From: Artemia franciscana
Taxonomy: Eukaryota; Arthropoda; Branchiopoda; Anostraca; Artemiidae
Direction of reading: 5' to 3'
Assembly: GCF_032884065.1 (NCBI RefSeq)
Contig: NC_088867.1
Coordinates: 23,727,018 to 23,791,017, forward strand
Length of the DNA stretch: 64,000 nucleotides
Made by a program: the position numbers and the translations under genes. This document shows, piece after piece, positions 45,264 through 58,100 of the stretch (position 1 is its first letter; each line of letters begins with the position of its first letter). The notes below the pieces were generated by a model that was given only the letters and a program-made list of their open reading frames with translations, ran no database searches and had not been told where the DNA came from.

Positions 45264-46330
45264 CTATATCAGTAGTTGACCTACTTCGATAAATATTTGA
45301 TTCATGCTTTGAAACATCAAATCAAATAAAGGATATACTGTTTTAAAATCATTGTAACTTACAATTATTCCACTATCAACATTTCTGTGTTTATATTCTA
45401 AGTGTAAAAACCGTTGATAAGCGTTAGAATAATCTTCATTAGTATCACTGATATGACAATTAAAATCACGATTGTGGATATTCATATCCATTTATTCTTG
45501 CTTCCATCCTATCACTGTTCATATGGTCAAATACCATATTGTCTTGCGTATAACTGCTACCTTTTTCAGATTCCGGTAAAACAACAATTCAAATAAGCTG
45601 CCCTTTCCTAACACAGCTTTTAATTGTTTCGCCTTCCTTGTTAACCCAGCTTCTAATTGAGTCACTATTGGAAAACTAGGATGTAATACCGATAACATCC
45701 ATGATAAATTTTTTTATATCTATTTTAAAATTTTGATCTCCATATTTTATAATCATATTGGGAAAATCGTTTCTCTTTAATATAATTTGATGTGCATGAA
45801 GCCTCTAAAAACACGATTGATATCTTTATAGAATCCAAATAATTGCATAAATAGCAAATAAATAAAAACCACGAGACTTTCTTTTGTCGCGCGGTGACTA
45901 AATCTTTTCTTAATCTTTTAAATAAACCACTATTAAAAGCGTCATTCTATTTTATTTTGTTAGGCTTCCACCTGCAGCAACAGGTTAAAAGTGATTTCAT
46001 ACTCGTTTTCTGCTTTAAAGGAATCAAAGGATTGGGTTTTATCTTCATACCAAAATATATTAGTAGCTGCGCTTCGAGTATAGTCGTCTGAAAATTCTAA
46101 CAAGTTTTTAACAGTAGACATTATAACAACATGATCAATACTTTCAATACATTTTCCATTGATAATATATTCAGTATTTCTGAAAAAACTAAATCCTTTA
46201 TTTGTAAAAGCAGCTTCATCATTTTTTCACATATTTGTTCCATCGAATCGTGTTATTTGCACTTTTGCATATAGATAACTATTATATGGAAGGATCCAAG
46301 ATTCCACATCTTTCAAAATTTATAATTTAA
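45264..46330 (-). pseudogene. Polinton-like major capsid protein relic
   Basis: Minus-strand segments in several frames. In order: a block with an asparagine-rich strand and EYIINGKCIESIDHV then STVKNLLEFS (about 46080-46200), a middle block with DFPNMIIKYGDQNF (about 45740), and a C-terminal block with NAYQRFLHLEY and YNDFKTVYPLFDL (45264-45491). This order matches the double jelly-roll capsid-like proteins of insect Polinton-type elements as I recall them. Stops and frame changes make it non-functional. Confidence 0.5.
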
Positions 46331-46402
46331 TTTAAAACTTTAAAAGATTTTCATACAGTGGAGGCGGATCTTCGATTGTTATTAAGGGTGTCAACAAGAG
46401 CA

Positions 46403-46722
46403 TCATCGGGGATGTAGTTTAAGTCCCTTCCCTAAAATCATTGCTTCCAATAAGCCTTTCCTCTGTTCATCAAGATGTTTATTGAAATATCTCTTATTAT
46501 TTGAAACTATATATTTTAGAGATATCACACCGTTTAACTCTCTTTGGTTATAATCTATCCAATATTTTCCATATTCAATCGCTCTATTTTTAAACAATTC
46601 CAGTCGAGGTTGAATCATAGTGCTATACATGGAACCAGCTCCGTCTTTAATATTTTTTAAGGACGTCTTGAACAATTGAGAATTGGCAATATTTTGAAGA
46701 AATCACCAATCCCACTACCAGA
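46403..46722 (-). pseudogene. Polinton-like accessory protein relic
   Basis: Starts on the minus strand with GSGIGDFF (about 46697-46722), then after a frame change a 90-residue open part (46403-46675) rich in Lys, Asn and Arg. A following frame contains PPPLYEN near 46360, reminiscent of a late-domain motif. The glycine motif parallels 33680-33705. It lies just upstream of the capsid-like relic, as in Polinton clusters. Tentative. Confidence 0.35.
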
Positions 46723-46917
46723 CTGTCAGTAATTTTTACAAAATTTACTTACTAAAGAATAATTGTTTCTTATTTATCAACATTTATCATATTTAAATTT
46801 TATTAAATAATTTCATTAAATTTTCTTCAAATCCGAAACATATTCAATATACTCTGAAGGTTTTCAATTAATCTACCTAATTCATAAGTTATGGTCATTT
46901 TTAGCCCTTTGATATAT

Positions 46918-47513
46918 TGTAATGCTTTTTGGTCACTCGGGTCGCTGCAACTGAAGACTGTACTAGCGCAATGGTCAATTGCCTGAAGTGGATCTTTCTC
47001 GGGGGTCCTTAACGCTCGTTAAGGAGAGCCCACTAATTTCAAATCAACCAGTACTAGCAGCCGCAAGCGTTATATGGGCAACACCACAGTCGAACACGAA
47101 TGCCTAGGCATGTATACGCTGGGTCCTGCCCGAGTTAAAACTAAGGAAATTCAAAGTTCTCTGTCAACTACTGTATTAAATGAAAATGCAGGGCAAGCAC
47201 GAAACAACCAATAACACTTATAGGAACGCCTAACATAACCTAAAAAACCTAAACCATATTTACTTAAGACTTATGCCATATTCTTTTTTCGCAGTACAGA
47301 TACAAATAGTTAGAAGACAAAAGACTTAAGATCAAAGAGAGGTAAGCCTAGAAAACTTTACTTTTTATACTTTTCTGTGGTTCACTGACGTGCGCCGAAC
47401 CGGCTAAAACTTGATAAAGATTTTCAAATGGGATTTAATTCGATTTTTGAAAAAGAATATTTTTTAACATTTACTCAATAATAGTTTATATTTATTTAGT
47501 TATTCTTATTACA
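46918..47513 (-). repeat. Solo LTR
   Basis: 596 bases bounded by TGTAAT and ATTACA (6-bp inverted ends), closely similar over its length to the LTR at 53366-53952. No internal retrotransposon sequence adjoins it, so it is probably a solo LTR left by recombination. Clear target-site duplications were not found. Confidence 0.85.
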
Positions 47514-48597
47514 ATACTCCACCCATACGGAAAAAACGTCCCCGTCTTGTTATTCTAAGTATATATATTATATATATTTTTTTTCCAACGTTATTCGTTC
47601 TGTTCGATCCTTTGATCATATGGGTCAATAGATCTCTAATGCTGGAACTATCTCGCAGACAAGCTGGTTTTCTGGTTTGATTAGAAATTGCTGAAATAAT
47701 TAGCAGTTAACCCACAAGCTCATACCATGGATTTATTAGTACCGGTGTCTACCCAACACTATTTGATTTGTTCTTCGCGTATTTGTCTTATGAAATTCGC
47801 ATGCCCCTTTCGATCGAAATTTCTTTATGGGACACCACCGATGGGGTTTGGTTTGGTCAAATAGCCCTTACAAGACAAATCCACACTTACTCTTTTCTGC
47901 GGAAAAAATCTGTATTTTCCATATCGAATGTAAAATGCAGGGTACCCGTAACGACCTTAGTGCGAAAGAACGAAATCCCAAGAAACTATAAAGAAAGAAA
48001 TTTCAACTTTAGTAAAACAAAATTTAAGTCATTTTAGTCTCTTATTCCCATTGGCATCTTTTTTTCTATTTTTCTTTTTCAAAATGAGATCACCACAAAA
48101 AAATAAATGGCTTCCTGAATTTTGGAATGAATAAGAAAGAGTTATTACAGCAAGGAGATTTCTTAAATTTTACATTAACATTTAAAGAAATAGATTGTTA
48201 CATTTGTCCTTTTTTATATTGACACTGACTTTACTAATGGAAAACACCGAACTAAAGAATATCACATGGGAAGTGCGTGACCCGAATTGCCTCTTCCCCG
48301 CAATTTAAGAGAACGGAAAATCCCCGCAGGTACCAATACGCTCTTCTGAATACGTCCATTCTCTCTTCTGCAATGTATTACCTATGGTTAATCTAGTTCC
48401 TCTACTGTATATCAATAACTTAGCCTAATATTCTTTGTTTCTTTTTTCGTCAATATTACTGTCCTTTTTCAATTATCCTTGCTTGGAGCATACCTGATTG
48501 TAGCGATGCTGCATCCCTATTATGTATTTATATAGCTTTGATAAGTAAGTGTCCTACATTTCTATTATCTGAAAATAGCATGGTTTATCTATATATA
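47514..48597. other. Region without a recognisable gene
   Basis: Contains an 89-codon plus frame (47768-48037) with no domain. AT-rich. Confidence 0.45.
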
Positions 48598-48720
48598 TAA
48601 AAATAAGTTGTCTGTCTGTGGATCTGTGGATCAGGTGACGTCATGTTTCTGTGTCGGCTGACGTCATGAAATTAGTTGTCGTCATTTTTGCTTTGACGGT
48701 GACCAGGACATAAGTAAAAA
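48598..48720 (+). mobile_element. Helitron 5' end fragment, plus
   Basis: A|TC at 48598 with TCTATATATATAAAAATAAG, GTTGTCTGTC and two GACGTCA motifs, up to TTTTTGCTTTGACGGTGA; the same leader that is fused to the helicase at 4126. It then breaks into an inverted (minus) Helitron array. Confidence 0.75.
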
Positions 48721-49873
48721 AACATATTTTTTTAGTTTTCTTTTTCTCTTTTATTTTTCAGTTTTTTCCTTTTTTTTAGTTTTTTTCTTTTTTAGTTTTT
48801 AGTTTTTTTTAGTTTTTTACCTTTTTTTTAGTTTTTTTAGTTTTTTAGCTTTTTTAGTTTTTTTATTAGTTTTTATTTTTTTTTGTAGTTTTTGCCTTTT
48901 TTAATTTTTTTCAGTTTTTTTTTAGTTATTAGATTTTTACCTTCTTTTAGTTTTTTTTAGTTTTTTAGCTTTTTTAGTTTTTTTTCTTTTTAGTTTTTTT
49001 GTAGTTTTTACCTTTTTTAGTTTTTTTCTTCTTTATTAATATTTTTTTAGTTTTCTTTTTCTCTTATTTTTCAGTTTTTTCCTTTTTTTTAGTTTTTTCT
49101 TTTTTAGTTTATAGTTTTTTTTTTGTTTTTTACCTTTTTTAGTTTTTTTAGTTTTTTTAGTTTTTTAGCTTTTTTAGTTTTTTTATTAGTTTTTAGTTTT
49201 TTTTTTAGTTTTTGCCTTTTTTTAGTTTTTTCAGTTTTTTTAAGTTTTTAGTTTTTTACCTTTTTTTTAGTTTTTTTTAGTTTTTTAGCTTTTTTAGTTT
49301 CTTTTTCTTTTTAGTTTTTTTTGTAGTTTTTACCTTTTTTAGTTTTTTTTTTCTTTTGTATTAGTGTGAAATAATTCAGACGTCATATGCGGACAAACAC
49401 GACGTCACTCGACAGACAGACAGACAGACATAACCCACAAACAACTTATTTTTATATATATTTATTCATATTTTTTAGTTTTCTTTTTCTCTTTTATTTT
49501 TCAGTTTTTTCCTTTTTTTTTTAGTTTTTTTCTTTTTTAGTTTTTAGTTTTTTTTAGTTTTTTACCTTTTTTTAGTTTTTTTTAGTTTTTTTAGTTTTTT
49601 AGCTTTTTAGTTTTTTTATTAGTTTTTATTTTTTTTGTAGTTTTTGCCTTTTTTTATTTTTTTCAGTTTTTTTTTAGTTATTAGATTTTTACCTTTTTTT
49701 AGTTTTTTTTAGTTTTTTAGCTTTTTAGTTTTTTTTGTAGTTTTTACCTTTTTTAGTTTTTTTCTTCTTTTGTATTAGTGTGAAATAATTCAGACGTCAT
49801 ATGCGGACAAACATGACGTCACCTGATCCATCCACAGATCCACACACAGACAACTTATTTTTATATATATAGA
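48721..49873 (-). mobile_element. Helitron tandem 5' units, minus
   Basis: T-rich tracts with two leader units: type A at 49361 and type B at 49775 (period 414), ending in a 5' terminus at 49873. Same organisation as 15281-16648. Confidence 0.75.
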
Positions 49874-49875
49874 TA

Positions 49876-51980
49876 CTAGCTGTTGGGGTGGCGCTTCGCG
49901 CCACCCCAACACCTAGTTGATGGGGGCGCTTCGCGCCCCCCCCAAGCCCCCCCGCGCGCGTAAGTCGTTACGCGCCATAATAGTTACGCGCCATTGTAGT
50001 TGTGTCCCTATGTCCCACCTGTGAATATAGATAGATATATATATATATGGTTTTAACTACGTAAAACTTGCGAATATACAACATTCTTTGCTGTCCCATT
50101 GTCTTTGCATATAAATAGATTGTCAGGTTTACCGACTCTTGAACATGCAACATATAATGGTCCATGGGAAAACAATCTGTATTCAGATCTATACCTCATG
50201 ATTCTAATGATTGCCCTTGAGCTTTGTTGATGGTGATTGCTAATCGACCATTCCCTGTCCCGGTGTCCCGGTCGTCATTTACATCCCCCTGTTTCCTCCG
50301 GTGTCCCCGTTGTAGTTGTGTCCCTGTGTCCCGGTCGTCATTTATATTCCCTGTGTCCCGGTCGTCATTTGTATCCCGGTGTCCCGGTCTGTATATACAT
50401 TCGTTTTTTAGTTTTGTTTTTCTCCTTTATTTTTTTCCTTTTTTTTTTCTTTTTTAGCTTATTTAGATTTTTAGATTTTTTAGTTTTTTTATTAGTTTTT
50501 AGTTTTTTTTCTTTTTAGTTTTTTTGTCCCGGTCGTCATTTATATCCCCCTGTTTCCCCCGGTGTCCCCGTTGTAGTTGTGTCCCTGTGTCCCGGTCGTC
50601 ATTTATATTCCCTCTGTCCCGGTCGTCATTTGTATCCCGGTGTACCGGTCTGTATATACATTCGTTTTTTAGTTTTGTTTTTCTCCTTTATTTTTTTCCT
50701 TTTTTTTCTTTTTTAGTTTATTTAGATTTTTAGATTTTTTAGTTTTTTTATTAGTTTTTAGTTTTTTTTTCTTTTTAGTTTTTTTGTAGTTTTTACCTTC
50801 TTTTTAGTTTTGTTAATTTTTTTTTTTACTTATGTCCTGGTCGTCATTTATACTCCCTATGTCCCGGTGCTTTGTTGATTGCTAATCGAACATTCCTTTT
50901 GTCCTGGTCGCTTTCTCTTTGAGTGTCGTCATTTATTTTTTTCTTTTTTAGTTCTTTTAGTTTTTACCTTTTTTAGTTTTTTTTAGTTTTTTAGATGAAA
51001 ATTTTTTTTAGTTTTTTCCTTTTTTTCTTTTTAGTTTTTTATTGGTTTTTACCTTTATGTTAGCTTATTTTTCAGTTTTTTCCTTTTTTTATTAGTTTTT
51101 AGTTTTTTTGTAGTTTTTGCCTTTTTTTAGTTTTTTCAGTTTTTTTTTAGTTTTTTATTGGTTTTTACCTTTATTTTAGCTTATTTTTCAGTTTTTTCCT
51201 TTTTTTTAGTTTTTTTTAGTTTTTAGTTTTTTTAGTTTTTTACCTTTTTTTAGTTTTTTTAGTTTTTTAGCTTTTTTATTTTTTTTATTAGTTTTTAGTT
51301 TTTTTTGTAGTTTTTGCCTTTTTTTAAGTTTTTTTAGTTTTTTAGCTTTTTTATTAGTTTTTAGTTTTTTTTGTAGTTTTGCCTTTTTTTAGTTTGACAA
51401 CTTATTTTTATATATATAGATAGTTTTTTTTTTTTACTTATGTCCTGGTCGTCATTTATACTCCCTGTGTCCCGGTGCTTTGTTGATTGCTAATCGAACA
51501 TTCCTTTTGTCCTGGTCGCTTTCTCTTTGAGTGTCGTCATTTATTAGTTTTTTCCTTTTTTTCTTTTTAGTTTTTTATTGGTTTTTACCTTTATTTTAGC
51601 TTATTTTTCAGTTTTTTCCTTTTTTTTAGTTTTTTTTTATTTTTTATTTTTTTTAGTTTTTTACCTTTTTTTAGTTTTTTTAGTTTTTTTAGTTTTTTAG
51701 CTTTTTTACTTTTTTTATTAGTTTTTAGTTTTTTTTTTGTAGTTTTTGCCTTTTTTTAGTTTTTTCAGTTTTTTTTTTAGTTTTTTATTGGTTTTTACCT
51801 TTATAGTTTTTTTAGTTTTTTAGCTTTTTTATTTTTTTTATTAGTTTTTAGTTTTTTTTGTAGTTTTTGCCTTTTTTTAGTTTTTTCAGTTTTGACGTCA
51901 CCTGATCCAGTTTTTTCAGGTGACGTCACCTGACACATCCACACATCCACAGACAGACAACTTATTTTTATATATATAGA
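49876..51980 (-). mobile_element. Non-autonomous Helitron, minus, in LTR element
   Basis: Complete copy of about 2.1 kb: 3' CTAG at 49876-49879 with two hairpins, helicase relic (50050-50250), minisatellite (50270-50650), T-rich tracts, a nested 5' end near 51420, palindrome CAGGTGACGTCACCTG (51917-51932) and 5' TC at 51980 followed by T. It mirrors the plus copy at 5009-7044, including the nested end. It interrupts the downstream part of the gag-containing retrotransposon. Confidence 0.85.
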
Positions 51981-53306
51981 TTGAAACATTATTTTGGACA
52001 ATACACAAACTATGCACATTATTTATAGCGTCATCAACCAACCTATCCAAATCCACACTATCTTTAGTTTCTGATTCACCTATTTTATTTTGATACATAT
52101 TTTCGATTGACGACTCCCCTCGAAATGTTCCTTTACATACCTGCTCCATAATCATTTCGTCGACGATTCTATCTAATTGTTTCCCATGATTGTTTCCTGA
52201 TATGTAGTTTGGCCAAGATGAGCTGGGTGTAGGATCGTTCCATAACTCCTCTGCTGCATTTGACTGATCTATTCCTTGGTTTCTGGGGATGAATTGTCTA
52301 ACGAAATGTCCTCCACCTCTTCCAGGTGTGTATGTGTTGTTTGGTCCTGAGATGTCCCTGTTAGCGCTGAATGGTCTGAAAAATCTTCCTTTTCTCCTCC
52401 CTCGAGGAGACTCTTTGGATTGTTCTCCTCTGGGTCCATGTCCTGCCTTTGGGATCCATCATCCTCTGAAATCTCTGTCTCAATCACGAATCCTGGTGCG
52501 ACATTCAGAAGCATAATGATCAGGCTTTCCGCAGTAATAGCAGGTGACCCCTTGTCATTTCGGATTTGTCCTTTGGCCTCCTCTTTGCTCTTCCTTATGA
52601 AATCGCTTCCCATCGCCATTTGTCTCCTCCCATCTGGGCCGAGAAAAGCTTCTAGACTTGTCCTGCTGATTTTCCTTCAAAATTCTTACTCGCTTTCTAC
52701 CCCGATCCTTGTTATGTTCTCCTTTTGTTATACTGATCGAAATTTTTTCATTGTTTCATCTATTTGTATTTCTCTTTCTACGAGCATTATTGCTTCTTCT
52801 AGTGAATCTGATTTTCGAGAAAATAAAAGTTTAATCAATATTTTTGGCAATCCCTCCGTAAATGCGTGTAATTGTACTTTTTGGATTGTTTCATCTGCGC
52901 CAGTTTTTCCTAGCTGCAAACTTACTGGTCGACAAATTTTGTCTGCATACTCCCTAATGCTTATGGAGCTATCAAATGGTACTACTTCTGTTTTTAGTTT
53001 TTCGGTCGAACTTGTTTCAATGAACCTAGCTTTAAAAGCTTCTACCAATTTGTCCATACAATCATATGCAGTTTCCATATCTCTAAAAGAATCAAAATAT
53101 TGCCAGGCACTCCCTCTTAGTCTAGTCGTTAGACACTGCTTCTTAGTCTTAAAGTCACACGGCTGCGTAAGTTCATTGAAGATTTTGAGTCTTTCAATGA
53201 ACTCATCTACGTCGCTTGTTCCCGCATATTCAGGAATACTTTTCGCTATCTCTAATACCGTAGTGAGAGGGGATATCTTCTTTTTCTGCTCTTCCGTCAA
53301 AGACAT
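51981..53306 (-). pseudogene. LTR retrotransposon gag polyprotein, broken
   Basis: ATG at 53304-53306. Residues 1-192 have the helical Retrotrans_gag layout (SAWQYFDSF, FKARFIE, YADKICRPVSLQ). After a stop at about 52728 the frame shifts, and a CCHC zinc knuckle, CYYCGKPDHYASEC (52501-52542), appears in another frame, followed by an acidic segment (52269-52500) and a further short frame to 51981, where the Helitron begins. No protease, RT or integrase is present. The gag packages element RNA; this copy is inactive. The frame 52420-53322 on the plus strand is its shadow. Confidence 0.85.
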
Positions 53307-53365
53307 GACGGAAGAGACCTAGCCCTTGGATGTCTTTTTTTGAGACTCAGTACCGCTGCCACCAC

Positions 53366-53952
53366 TGTAATGCTTTTTGGTCACTTGGGTCGCTGCAATT
53401 GAAGACTGTACTAGAGCAACAGCCAACTGCTGAAGTGGATCTTTCTCGGGGGTCCTTAACGCTCATTAAGGCGAGCCCACCGATTTCAAAACACCGAGTA
53501 CTAGCAGCCACAAATGTTATATCAACAACACCACAGTCGAACACGAATGCCAAGGCAAGTATGCTCTGGGTCCTGACCGAGTTCAAACTAAGAAAATCCA
53601 ATGTTTTCTTTCTACTACTGTATTAACTGAAAATGCCGGGCAAGCACGAGACAACCAATAACACTTATAAGAACGCCTAATAAAACCTAAACCACCCAAA
53701 CCACACTTACTTAAGTCTTATGCTATATCCATTTTTCGCAGTATAGATACAAATAGCAAACTTTACTTTTTATACTTTTCCTAAAAACCACATTCTTCCA
53801 GCCAGCTACTTTTCTGTGGTTAACTGACGTGCGCTGAACCAGCTAAAACTTGATAAAGATTTTCGAATGGGATTTAACTGGATTTTTGAAAAAGAATATT
53901 TTTAACATTTAATCAGTAATAGTTTATATTAAATTTAATTATACTTATTACA
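53366..53952 (-). repeat. 5' LTR of the gag-bearing retrotransposon
   Basis: 587 bases with TGTAAT...ATTACA ends, 59 bases before the gag ATG. The leader starts GTGGTGGCAGCGGTACTG, a possible primer-binding site whose tRNA I cannot assign. The matching LTR is the solo copy at 46918-47513. Confidence 0.85.
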
Positions 53953-54639
53953 ATATTCATTTCGATTGACCGCAAGATATTGCCTTTATCTTGGAATCTC
54001 ATCTCACAGAGTGGCGTTCCAGGTTCTTTTTTGGAGCAAAACTCCAGATAACATCAGAGGTTGTATTCCCATTCGCAATTGAACCATCCACTAATGAGCA
54101 GTGAATATGTATTTTACCAACATTTCTTGTAATATTGGGTTAGTACCTGTATTATATTTACATCTTAGTTTAGTTTTATTTTCAAATCCTAAAATAAAAC
54201 ATAAATCACTATTGGAAGATATACTGATTGGGCATCAATCTAGGGATGAATTGAAATAATGAGTTAACAGATAATTGAAGCCCTTTTCATCATACAACCC
54301 ATTGGGTATAACAACCCTAATCCATTCATCCTTTTTTTTTTCCCACTATTCAAATGTAGTTTTTATATTTATCACTAGTGTTATACCATGAATATCATAG
54401 TGTACATTGAGTTAAAGCTATTTCATAATCAGAGTTTTGATCTTAACGTGGTCGGATTAATTGAATAAGACTGTTCGATTTCACTTATGTTACCAATAAT
54501 AATAATCAAAACCATTTATTAGAAAAGTATTTTTCTTCATAAAATTCAAATTCTTAGATAAGTGTTGGAAATGTACAGTCATTTTTCTTAATAATTTTAT
54601 CTTTGAATAGTAAATCGAGTAGGTCAATAGCTTCATTTC
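53953..54639. other. Region without a gene
   Basis: AT-rich sequence; nothing recognised. Confidence 0.45.
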
Positions 54640-55175
54640 TCACTTCATCCGATTTATTTCCAGCAGCTCTGCTACCAAGCAAATTGTACAATTTTTCAAT
54701 CGTATCATTGCGTTCATGTAAATCCCAGTTCCTTGCTGAGGTTGTATAACATCAAAGTTATCTTGAATAGCTTTTAACCTTCTTTTATGGATTTTTATGA
54801 ACTGAGACATTTTCTCTAATTCACTAGATTTAAAACCTTTCATCGTTCCTCAATATCTCTGATTAAGTGTTCCTGATTCATCTATTGCCTCTTTTAATAT
54901 CGATAATTTTCTAAATAAAAAATAGATATTTCAAAATAGATTCCCTTAGGATCACAGTCCTTATTAATTTTTCTCAAAAGCTCTTCATCTATCCTAGAAT
55001 CGACATTGGTAATGAAATTTGGTTTATTCGGGGGTAAAATAACATAACTTACAAATGCAATATGATCTTTAAAACTTAGACATCCATCAACCATGACACT
55101 TTACAATACTTGTCCGTTTTCTACGTCCTTTTTCTTACTTAATTTCTTCAATCCATGGATAGTAATTTCCACTTC
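54640..55175 (-). pseudogene. Unknown broken ORF
   Basis: On the minus strand a start (MAEVEITIHGLKKLSKKKD, about 55120-55175) is followed by a stop, a 66-codon segment (54894-55094) and, after another frame change, a 67-codon segment (54640-54843) of helical, Lys-rich composition. The pieces read like one decayed protein. No domain is recognised. The base composition is like the Polinton-like relic at 45-46.7 kb, but a link is only a guess. Confidence 0.35.
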
Positions 55176-58100
55176 AGCCATATAACGTGAGGATTCTTTT
55201 CTTCAGATTAAAAGGCAGTTTGCTCACTCGCATCCGCCTTTTGATTATTACTATTCCTTTTTTCATGCCATTTATTAAATCCGCTTCTGTTTTCATACCC
55301 ATTTGCCATTGAGTTATACTGCTGTTTTTACCTCATAGCCTCTACATCTTTCCAGCCTTTAAATCAAAATGCAACTGCTCTAGACGTCAACTATTATTCC
55401 AGGTTAGTTGAAATTAATCTCCCCGTTTTTTCAACATCATTCGCAACTGTAAAACCTTAAAAACTAAATTTTTCATTCAGCAGCAAATATTGAAAGGGAA
55501 TCTCACTTTTCAACAACGAATGATAGATTTCAAAAATTTTGCACTTGTGTAAAATGCAATTCACACAAGAATTAAAAATCTAAGTTATGTAACTAGTAAT
55601 GATAGTAAAAAAGAGAATCTAAAAGGAATTAATCCACAATTGTGCTCAATTAACCACTGTCATGATTTGAGCCTTAATTAAGATGAAACAGGCAAATTAC
55701 TGCAGTAATCATGACTAATATTTACCGTATTTTGCTCATAGTGAAAGAAGGCAAAATTCACCTCTGCGATAGTTAAATATAAACTTTGCTCACGCCTACA
55801 CTTATTAATATTAATATATTATTTACCATTACCAGCATCAGGTAGGCTACTGAACGACTGTTTAGTAAACGACTTTGAAGGCTTGATTACCTTCGCGTGT
55901 TTTATCTTCAATTAACAGTACATTTGAAAAAAAAACTGTTTAAAAGAAAGTGAGGAAGAATCACCATTTGAAGCTGATTCATGAATGGAAACTATGATTT
56001 CGATTAATATGAATCGTAAAACTTTATTGTGAAAATAAATTTATGAAAACTTTAAAAAATAACCTGAAACTCAACGAAAATGGGGTCACGTCGAAATGGA
56101 AATCACACCACTGTGAACTCAACCGAAAACTCAGTTTATGAGAATCACAATCCCTCATCTTGGGCAACAATAAAAATAACTGTTTCGTATGGGAAGAAGT
56201 GTCTTTTTTTCTTCTGAAAGACCAACTGTTATGCACGGGAAATAGATAACCTTAGAATTCGTTTCACATTTCAAAAATTTCTCTCTTATATTTCAGAACA
56301 CACCATTCTGTTTCAGTCTTTTTCTTGTCTTTCAACTGAATTGGAATTCGATCAGTTCGTGATGGGTTCATTTTTCTTTTTCAGTTGCTGCTTTTTTTTG
56401 GTCTTAAGACTTAAAACGTTTTCATCATGCCTTAACACACACAATAAGAAGTATAGGTACCTTTCTTTTATGTTATTATTTTCTTCATAGGACTTTGTCC
56501 CTCTTATGAGGTCAGCTGACATAAAATAAACTCACCCCCTATATTTGCAGGATCGTCTGACCTACACTATTAGGTAAAAAAAACCAGAAGCAAAATAATT
56601 GAAACAAAATGTATTTCTCTCGCCAAGTTTACTTCATAGGACGGTCAAACAAAATTTTAGATAAACAACAAAAATCACTCACAATACAATTCAAAATAGA
56701 TATTCTAGAACAATGCAACAATTAACCCGGACCTTATGATACCCAGTTTCAAAATTTTTTGATGTATAGAAAATTACCATATATAGAGGAACAGCACAAT
56801 TAAAATTTTTCAAATAATGGGGTATTTTTAGGGCAATTTTTTGTTTTGTGATCTTTGATTCACAAAGGCAAGTCACCATTTTAAAAAGTTTTCTGACCAC
56901 GTTAGAAAGCCCAATACAAAGTGAAAACATTTGTTATTAGCCCCTATGATGTTGTAAACGCATTGGATATTTTTGAGAAGCGTCAAATGTATTTGAAAGG
57001 TTTAACGCGACCGGCAACTTATCATGACACAGCTTTACACCAATTTTCGGATTGGCTATGACACAAGACGCAAAGTGATGTTCTGTTTTTCTTTTGATAT
57101 TCTTGTATTGTGTATTTAAAATTTGCCCTCAGCATAAGGTTCTTGAGTAGAATTACTCTCTAGCGTTACTTTGTAGATTAGGACTATATCACATCCTCAG
57201 TTTTTATTAATTTTATAATTTAGTGTATGGGTAGCATTCCTTCTATCTTTTTCTTCTTCTTTTTAAATTTCAAAGGTAATCACCGGCCTTGAAGATTTAT
57301 CTATATGCTTAAAAAGGAAAAACACTATTCATCTCGGACGGATGATTCACAAAAACAACAGAACTTCTCCGTGTCCCGCGCATTTCTCACTCAGTGTCTA
57401 TTCATGTAGTCTAGTTTGTGAACGTGAATGAGGTTACTATATTACCGTTGTGTTTTATGTATACTCTGAACTGATATTTTTGTTTAAATAGTGGTGGCAA
57501 AACTTAACTTCCGGAGAGCTAACGTTCAATCTGAAACTAAAAAATTATAAAAAAAAATCTGAAAAAAAGTGCCAACCCTCACCCGGAATTAAACAACTGT
57601 GTCACTAATGAAAATGAATTATTTTCCTACTTTGTTGGATAGCTCAGAGTAAGGATCAGGAGCTCTATGGTTGTTCAGTCACTTACAAAGTTGGTGACCA
57701 CTGCTATATAGATATTACAAAGGAATGACAGTGAAAAAGAACTAGAAAACAATATGTACAACTGTACACTTCGATATAAACAGAACTATTACAAATTGCA
57801 CCCTAACCAAACAACTTTGATCTTAAGCTAGAAAAAACAATGAAAACAAAATCCAACGATTCGCGATTTCACAAACAGCTCAGCAAAATAAAAGACCACC
57901 TAACCACTGTTATCATACATATGCCATTGGTCTGCATAATTTATTCACAGAGTAATAACAAAAAAAGAGATTTAGCTATAGAAATAATCGTCCGAAGTCT
58001 ACCCGAGTGAGAAACTCCCAACTAGTTTTTCATATTGCTTCTCAGAATTAGTGCCAACCAAAGTTAACAGCCCTGGAAAATTTATTACTGCTTTTTACCG

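Noticed and set aside
47768-48037. 89-codon plus frame
   Set aside because: No domain, no splice or poly(A) context, AT-rich surroundings.
52420-53322. 300-codon plus-strand frame
   Set aside because: Shadow of the gag gene on the minus strand, which has the gag layout and a zinc knuckle.
57640-57720. tRNA D-arm-like GATAGCTCAGAGTAAGG
   Set aside because: No convincing box B or acceptor pairing follows.
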